From Pseudo-nitzschia pungens (Eukaryota; Bacillariophyta; Bacillariophyceae; Bacillariales; Bacillariaceae): a DNA stretch of 64,000 nucleotides. Shown in pieces: positions 57,376-64,000 of this stretch; positions within the stretch are counted from its first letter, which is position 1, and each line of letters starts with the position of its first letter. Under the pieces are notes generated by a model that was not told the origin of the DNA, ran no database searches, and was given only the letters and a program-made list of their open reading frames with translations. A program made the translations under genes and the position numbers. Location of the stretch: the NCBI GenBank assembly GCA_037355855.1, contig CM074768.1:2232001-2296000 (forward strand), in the 5' to 3' direction.

Positions 57376-59015
57376 GTTCGCTCGCAGTGCTTGTTCGCTG
57401 TGGTGGGCAGGGGGCGGGGAGATTGCCAGGCGCGGTTGGTGGTCCGACGAGTCCAGAGTCTGTGGAACCACATGATGGTCAAGGCCCGAGACCGGACTGC
57501 TATTAGGGACTACCTCAAGGAATTTCCCGCACCACAGACTAAGAACCCCAACGATGCAAAACGACAAGACCAACAACTATCGCATCTATGTGGCCTCGCG
57601 TCATGCCTCGTCTTTTTCACAAAACAAATGCCGTCAAATTGTTTCCTGCTGGAGCAAATGTTAAATATCATTTCGTCGATAACTCTTGTTGAAGGCCATT
57701 TTGCAGCAGCAGCAGCAGCAGCAGCAGTCCTTGCTTTCAGCCAAGACTAGTCGGTCGGAAATGGCGCATCGACCACGAAGACTACCGGTAGGCCACAAGC
57801 CAATGGATAGATAAATAAAAATTCTCTCCGTGACATTTACTCCTTGGGTCTCCGGGCAGATGCAGTCGTGGACGAATGAATCATTGTACCTCTCGGCACC
57901 GCATACACACTTCCACGGCCGCTACTTTGTTGACGCAATGCTGCTATTTCCATTAGGATGCAACAGAGCCAATGTTGCAAACGACATTCACAATTCAAAC
58001 TTCAATGCACAATTTTGTATCGTCCCGCAGAGACTTCGATTTCGGTTTGTGTTTGTGTTCAACGAAGTCATTCATTCGTTGTCGCAGTTATAGTTTTGGA
58101 ACAAAGTCAAGGAAATGATCATTGCCATGTTTCTTTGCCCCTCCTCGTTGCTGTGACGAAGGTTGTTTCGCTCGCTGGATTACATCCAATTCAATCTCTA
58201 GATCCGCAGCAACTGCTTGGCGGTGAGTTGGCGCGTGGGGGCACATGTCCGGCTACAAGAGGCGAGGAGAAGGATTGCAACACAATCAGCCCGATCTCCA
58301 TTCGGACTTACGCTTCGTTTATTGTTGTCTTCCAGATCGTCCCGGCCGTCAGTCTGTCTCGGCTCGCCTTTCGTCGTTTCCATGGTACCTGCCCGATTGT
58401 TTGAAGCGGCCGCTCGCTACAGGTGCAGTGTCGGTCCCACCAACACTGATATTTACGTGCTCGGACAAATGACGGTGAGCTTACTCGTATCATATGAGCT
58501 ACATCCTTGGAACCATGTGCTAGTGTTGTCTCGATTCCGCATTCATACTATAGTCGAAGGGCAAAGATATTTTACGACTGATAAATCAGGAATCCTTGGT
58601 GGACGAAGCGCAACGCAGCACACCACACCACACCACCAGTTCGCACAGCCTCGATCGCGCCTGTTGCGGATTCCAACAGAAGTGATGATTCAACCACGTC
58701 TACAAGGCGTTGCACGACGATCCAACCGATGGGATGCCCCTGCCCGATTGATGGTAGATCAGAAAAAGCCAGGGAACCGATCCTGAGGGGAACAACCTCA
58801 GGCAGATAGGAACGGTTACGCTAGACTCGTCTCACCTTAGCTTGGGTGCAAATCACAAGGGTTCGGGGTCCTCAACCAAAGTGATTTGATTAGCATTGGT
58901 GGAAAACGAAAATACTAAAAGGCATCCCAATTAACCGAATGGACTACATGGATGCATTGAGCGCAACAAAAGCATACACCCATAGTTACTGGATTTGCAT
59001 GTTTACCTTAGGAAA

Positions 59016-59070
59016 AGATATTCTGACTGTTGGGAATCCTTCCTATAAATTTGTTGTCCCCCGGGAAAAT
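59016..59070 (-). pseudogene. Decayed LRR exon downstream of the second receptor gene
   Basis: Encodes GDNKFIGRIPNSQNIFS then stop, recalling the GNKFIGKIPSEIG exon of the first receptor gene, but no acceptor AG is visible close upstream. It may be a relic or the terminal exon with an unseen acceptor. Confidence 0.4.
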
Positions 59071-59670
59071 TTGAAGAACAAAAACAAAGTAACGGTATAG
59101 TACGGTAGAATTACCCCAAACAAGCTCAGTTTTCACGAAGCCTTGAGCTCGATAAAGAGCTTGGAGTTCGGACAACTCATTTGCGTACAAGACAAGAACA
59201 CAGTTGAAAATGAAGGGAGAGATGCGATAATGCAATACTACAAAGGTGCTCTTGACAACATTGAACTACCGGTAGGATTGCAATCCTACATCGCAATCCT
59301 ACATATCTCTTATTTCGGTGGCAATGGAGTTAAACTTGGGCTTTAGCCTTGCATGCATGCATTGCAGACCTACAAAGATTGCAAATAGTAAGGAGACATA
59401 CAATAATGAAAATGATACTTAAACGATTGACCTCAGTTCCATCCTTGTACTGACATGAATGAAATATTTTTTAAAGTAGGTAATCAAATGCTGATCAGAA
59501 GTAGATGGATCTTATGAGCGCTACAAAAACGGAAAATGTCCATTATCGCCGTCTAAATTGTTTCCATCTTGAAAATTTGAAAAGCAAAGAAAAGAATGGT
59601 TTTGAACCTTTGAGAATAATTATGCCAAACATTCCTTTCCCAAACTGAAGAATTGAAATCAGCAACGTAC

Positions 59671-62600
59671 TCGAAAAAATAGTTAAATTCCCGACTGTAG
59701 TCAGAAAACTCAGCTCACTTGGAATCGATCCAGTCAAGTCATTGTAACCTAAACATAAAAACAAATAAACCATGTTCAAAATAGTTCATTAGATATGAAG
59801 ATACAACATTCGTACACAATCCGCATGCTTCAGAACAGTTCACATCACTCCAACAACACAATACATACGCAGATCTAATACAGTCAAGTGGGTGAGCAAT
59901 CCAAAGTCACTTGGGATAGATCCAGTCAAGACATTGTGACCTAAACATAAAAACAAATTAAAGCATTCACAACATTTCGTTAGACAGGAAGATACAACAT
60001 TCCTACACCTTCAACATGTTTCAAAACAATGCACATCACTCCAACAACACAATACATACTCAGATCTAATTTAGTCAAGTGGGAGAGCAATCCAATCTCA
60101 CTTGGGATAGATCCAGTCAAGGCATTGTTACCTAAACAAAGAAACAAATTAAAAACATTCACAACATTTTGTTAGGCAGGAAGATACAACATGCCTACAC
60201 CATCCACATATTTCAAAGCAATTCACATCACTCCAACAAAACAGTACATACGAAAACTTAAGCCAGTCAAGCCAGTGAGCGATCCAATCTCGCTTGGAAT
60301 AGATCCAGTCAACACATTTTGATCTGAAACATGAAAAGGGAGCAAGAATCAAAACAAATCATTAAGACAGAACCAAAAGAATTTCCATATTACTTATACT
60401 CATCGAGAGCTCTTTCGTTTACATACCAAAATAAATGTTGGTCAAATGGCTCAAAAATCCGATGTTGCTTGTCATTGAATTCTTATCAAACGTTTTGTCT
60501 TTTGCGTAGTTGGCCGTGGTCAAAAGTATCAGCATCATAGACAGAATCAGTTCAGAAGACTTTGTGAGCAAGAACAAGAAAATTGCACTTGAATCAGAAT
60601 TGATGAATGGTTGAAATACTCACTTGCAAGGAAAGAGTAGCTGGGTTGATTTTTGGATATATTTCCTGCGTAAAACCAAAAGGGGCTGATCACACCATCA
60701 TTTTTTAAATCATAATGATGAGACAGGTTATAATCTATGATCCAGAAGGGAGCACCACCACTCTCTTCTTGAACGTTCAATGTGCAGTTGGATCCATCAG
60801 GCACCATAATTCTTTCAGGTGTTGTGAAGTTTAGATCCATTGATAGATTGAAAGTGAAGGAGAGCACTTCAAAATCATCACATTGAATATTTAGAGTTGC
60901 ATCTGATTGGTGATCACGTGCTTCTATTTTGGTGATATGAATATCCACTGCCACAAGGCTTGGATCAACGCAATCTGGAAATCCAAATCCTTGTGTAATG
61001 TTCACACCAAATGTAGAGTTAACAGATCCACAATCAGTATGGTTGCATGTGGCAGCACAGCAATCACCTTCATCGTATTCAAATTTAGCTACGTTCAAGG
61101 CAGGATCACATTTTCCATTGCCAAGATCAGCACATTTCTGTTCTTGGTACCCAAGCTCTGAAAAACTGACATCCAGAGGGAAATTTTCTTTGGAATACCA
61201 TGCTTCACTGAAAGACATCGATATATCAAATGCATCTGTCTTTGCTGAATGTGCATATTCAAATGGACCAGATTCGCAAGGATCATCATCAGCACTACCC
61301 CTGAACAGAATCCACCGCCTTTCACCTTTGCAATAACTGAACCTTGTTCGATTTGTTCTCTCACTCAGGAGATGGTAACTGAACCGTTTGTGTTGTTTTG
61401 CATTGGGGTCAATTTCATAGCATCCACTGTACTGATATAGATCAGAATTCTCATCAAATCGGACTTTCAGCACACCTGTTGCCCAAACCTTGGGACTCTC
61501 TTGAAATGAGGTGACAGCAATGATGAATCCAAAAACAATGGTGCTGATCAAAGAAACAGTGAGTCTGTACCTTATATGTCTGTGCCTTCGGTCTGTGAAT
61601 CTAGGGAGAGGTTCCTGCTCAACCCTTTTGGCTGCTTCTTCCAACATTGAGCCATACTTGCCCGCTTTTGCAAGCTCAAATGCAGCTTCATCTAGGTGAG
61701 AAATAAATGAGACCTAAACATTTGAATATTGACAAGAAGAAATTAGTTTCTCTTCCATTGAATTGTTTGCATAGAGTTTCAACAACTCTTTACTTACTGC
61801 AGTAAAATTGAGGATGATTTCTGTCACTTCTGATGATGTCATGACCAACAGAAGTACTGCAAATATTGCCAGCAACCCTTGTGTAGATCTCAGGATGCAA
61901 GAGAATATGAACGGGGCTCTCTTCAATTTCTGATCTTGATGTTTTGATTGGAACAAAGGAGGGAACATCTCGACAGATGTTGAGATATCCATTAAACTTG
62001 CATCAGCAAAGACCAAGTAAATAATGAGTGCCACAATCTGTGTCAACCGAGCTAGAGATGTAACATTCGCTGGAATGAAAGATCCCAATCCACCGGAATC
62101 AGAGTCTGGATTGTCCACTTCACCTGCTGTTCTCATCTCTTTAGAAACCACACTCAGTATCATCAGAATAAACAACGATGCTTGGAAGAGGAAGACAATC
62201 AAACCAAAAGAGAATAAGTCAATGTTGTCTCTTGGTCCATAAAGAGTCAAAAACGCGTAGGAATCAGATGGATATTTCTTCTTCTCATGTAAAGAACTTC
62301 TGCAGCATCTCATCTTGTCATTCTCATTGTTCATCCTGCATTCTGTTGCATTGTACACCCAAACAGCAAGTAGAATCAATATTGATATGTAGCCGTATAT
62401 CTGCAAAGCAAGATGTTGACTTTGTGCATTTATGATCATCAATGAAACACCAATTCCAGTCCCAATCAGGATCAAGCAAAGATCCACGGTGTAAATAAAG
62501 GGCACAGCAGTGCTAGACTCTTCTCTCAGTTGCATGGTCGTCCTTATGATGAATGCAACGAATGTTGCACAGGGAACACCGGCAGCGGCAATCATAATTG

Positions 62601-63525
62601 AAATGAAACTCCCGTATTCGTATTGAAAAGTGAAAACACAATGAATTATAAACGTGAAAGCCAAAGATTCTCCAACACAAAGAATGAAAAAGGATACAGC
62701 AAAGGAACGAAACTTCCAAGAACCGTTTTGATTGGTATCCATTTTGCTGCCATTATTTCTTTTCCTTCTTGCAATAATCATCACACACACAAGGATTGAA
62801 ATGTCAACGGATGCAATGCATAGAAGACTCTGCCAACTCCAAAAAATAGTAGCCGACACAAATAGACCAAATACTCCCAGCAACAATATGCACACAGATC
62901 CTGCAATAGAACACATAGTCTTCATGCAAGTGGCCCTGTTTCTTGCATCATGCCCATCATTTGGGTTACTTGTATCAGACTCCTCCACAGGTCTAGCACC
63001 ATTGCTTTCGGTTGCAGTTTCATTGCTGCTGCAACAACAGCATTCTCTGGCAATCACAATGAGTGCAATGACTGATGCAATTATGCCTCGTGCTATTCCC
63101 ATGCAACCTGGACCGCAAAGATCATTGGTGAAACCAAGAAAAAGCAACCCACCAAAGAGTCCAACCGACACAGCAGCAATTGGCACACCTGTGCAATTCT
63201 TGACCTTTGGCAAAACTGCTGCATCATCCTTGTGGTCAGGAGCGAAAGCCCCACAAGTCAGTAATTCTGATTGTTGCAGTGGTGGGTTTGCAGTCGTTGC
63301 ACCCACCTGTCCAGCCAATACAGGGGCATCCACTGGAATTGAAGAGAAGGAAGGAGGACGTGGAAGATTGGCAAAGGGGGATCCAACCACTGATTTGGTT
63401 TTCGAATCATGGTGTTTAATCTGGGCGTCAGATTTGGTCGCAGCTTCGGGGTTATTCCCCAAAGGGATTGTGCGAACCATTCTTATACCACGTTCTTGAA
63501 TTCCGCAATGAAGTTGGGATTGCAC
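59671..63525 (-). CDS. Receptor-like protein, paralogue of 1-5795: multi-TM module + LNR + short LRR series
   Basis: Exon 1 is 63525-61798 (576 codons), with about eleven membrane helices; the last three form the module shared with the genes at 1-5795 and 17381-19000 (SDSYAFLTLYGP, FADASLMDISTSVEMFP, EIILNFTA). Exon 2 is 61713-60624: FISHLDEAAFELAKAGKYG, one helix (VSLISTIVFGFIIAVTSF), then an ectodomain with the LNR motif LGNGKCD...YDEGDCC. LRR exons follow at 60498-60427, 60323-60252, 60131-60060, 59940-59869 and 59748-59671, all phase 1 and 72 nt (last 78), with cores such as ALTGSIPSEIGLLSHLTKL. Compared with the left gene it has eight more N-terminal helices, lacks the SWINSNPTCLW cap and has fewer, more diverged LRRs. 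The 3' end is not resolved. Acceptor choice for the first LRR exon (AAAAG) rests on phase and length only. Confidence 0.7.
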
Positions 63526-64000
63526 CTCAGCAAATAAGTTGGTAGATGCACTTTGTGAGTGTGCTTTGATACCAGAATATTAATGTGCGATAGTCGGATG
63601 GGTTTGGTGGATGTGTTGTAAGCTTGCGTTGTTATTGATCGGCTGGAAGCTCCAGGGCCGACGTTGGGAGATCAGACTTTTATTTTCTGGCTGGGTGTCT
63701 TGGGTTTTCGGTTGGTTAGGGAATACAAGATTATTCGGTCGATGATTTACTGATGAATCACAGTGAAATCTAGTCCTGTAAAACTGCACAAAGAATATTG
63801 TATGTAGCAAGCGGATGGTGAGACGATTGTTTTTGTGTTGTAAAGGGTCGTATCTGATACGCAGCTACGAGAGATTCCAAGCTACGAGACAACTTTGAGA
63901 CTTTTTTGGGGGGATTGTCTCTCCATTGTAAACCAAATCCATTCCCTGGTTTCTGCTGGGGCTTGTTCGAATTCTAGGTTGCGATTGCGACAGAAGAACC
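63526..64000. other. Upstream region of the second receptor gene
   Basis: Non-coding by eye; presumably the 5' UTR and promoter of the gene starting at 63525. No distinct motif recognised. Confidence 0.4.

Larger units (their letters stand above)
55652..59012. other. Intergenic, repeat-rich
   Basis: No supported gene. It has direct repeats at 55981-56075 and 56168-56258, many GTAAGGTT/GTAACCTTAC words (56940-57210), a diverged foldback element (57281), CAG triplets (57700-57726) and low-complexity DNA. An open frame at 58217-58786 has no recognisable domain. Confidence 0.55.

Noticed and set aside
58217..58786. 189-codon plus-strand frame
   Set aside because: No recognised domain, basic low-information composition and several overlapping frames in the same stretch.
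58740..58900. Possible structured RNA (CCTGAGGGGAACAACCTCAGG hairpin)
   Set aside because: A single short hairpin with no tRNA boxes or other RNA-family landmarks.
1..64000. tRNA or rRNA genes
   Set aside because: I looked for tRNA B-box words and rRNA landmarks and found none that I could support.

Overview
The window is nuclear DNA of a stramenopile alga, most likely a pennate diatom. The main evidence is an intact fucoxanthin-chlorophyll a/c light-harvesting gene with a bipartite plastid-targeting start, several secreted proteins with Ser/Pro/Thr-rich linkers of diatom cell-wall type, a Lys/Tyr-rich silaffin-like tail, short GT-AG introns and large repeat-filled intergenic spaces. There are no operons or ribosome-binding sites. 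Gene models are read from sequence alone. The splice sites I give were tested only for reading-frame and phase consistency.

Layout. 1-5795 (minus): 5' part of a receptor-like gene coding for a membrane module, one more membrane helix, a Notch-type LNR motif, and 13 leucine-rich repeats each on its own phase-1 exon. The gene runs off the left edge. 5796-11177: gene-poor, with minisatellites and a recombinase-derived element with long inverted arms. 11178-14543 (plus): secreted BspA/DUF285-type repeat protein ending in two copies of a Cys-rich domain. 17381-19000 (minus): multi-spanning protein carrying the same membrane module as the receptor. 19001-25245: repeat-rich, with one small secretory or targeted protein. 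25246-26064 (plus): jacalin-like lectin. 26785-38198 (minus): giant Ser/Pro/Thr-rich protein with a Lys-rich end, an upstream His/Lys-rich exon, and a type II membrane protein with a charged low-complexity ectodomain; these could be one gene. 40751-42779 (plus): FAS1 (fasciclin) protein with a silaffin-like tail. 44142-47383 (minus): two paralogues of an unrecognised family. 48883-49494 (minus): Lhcf antenna protein. 51575-52114 (plus) and 53761-55651 (minus): two secreted proteins sharing the Cys-rich domain, one with a YHYH domain. 59671-63525 (minus): a second receptor with the architecture of the first.

Most non-housekeeping genes encode secreted or membrane surface proteins (LRR, LNR, FAS1, jacalin, YHYH, Cys-rich, Ser/Pro-rich), so the region looks like a store of extracellular recognition, adhesion and wall functions. 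Two modules recur in otherwise different genes. The membrane module appears in three genes, at both ends of the window and at 17-19 kb. The two-part Cys-rich domain appears in three genes. Dispersed repeats include a 95-bp foldback element (four clear copies and one TIR-only copy), a 666-bp element with inverted ends, and a very common short intergenic word, GTAAGRTTAC and variants.
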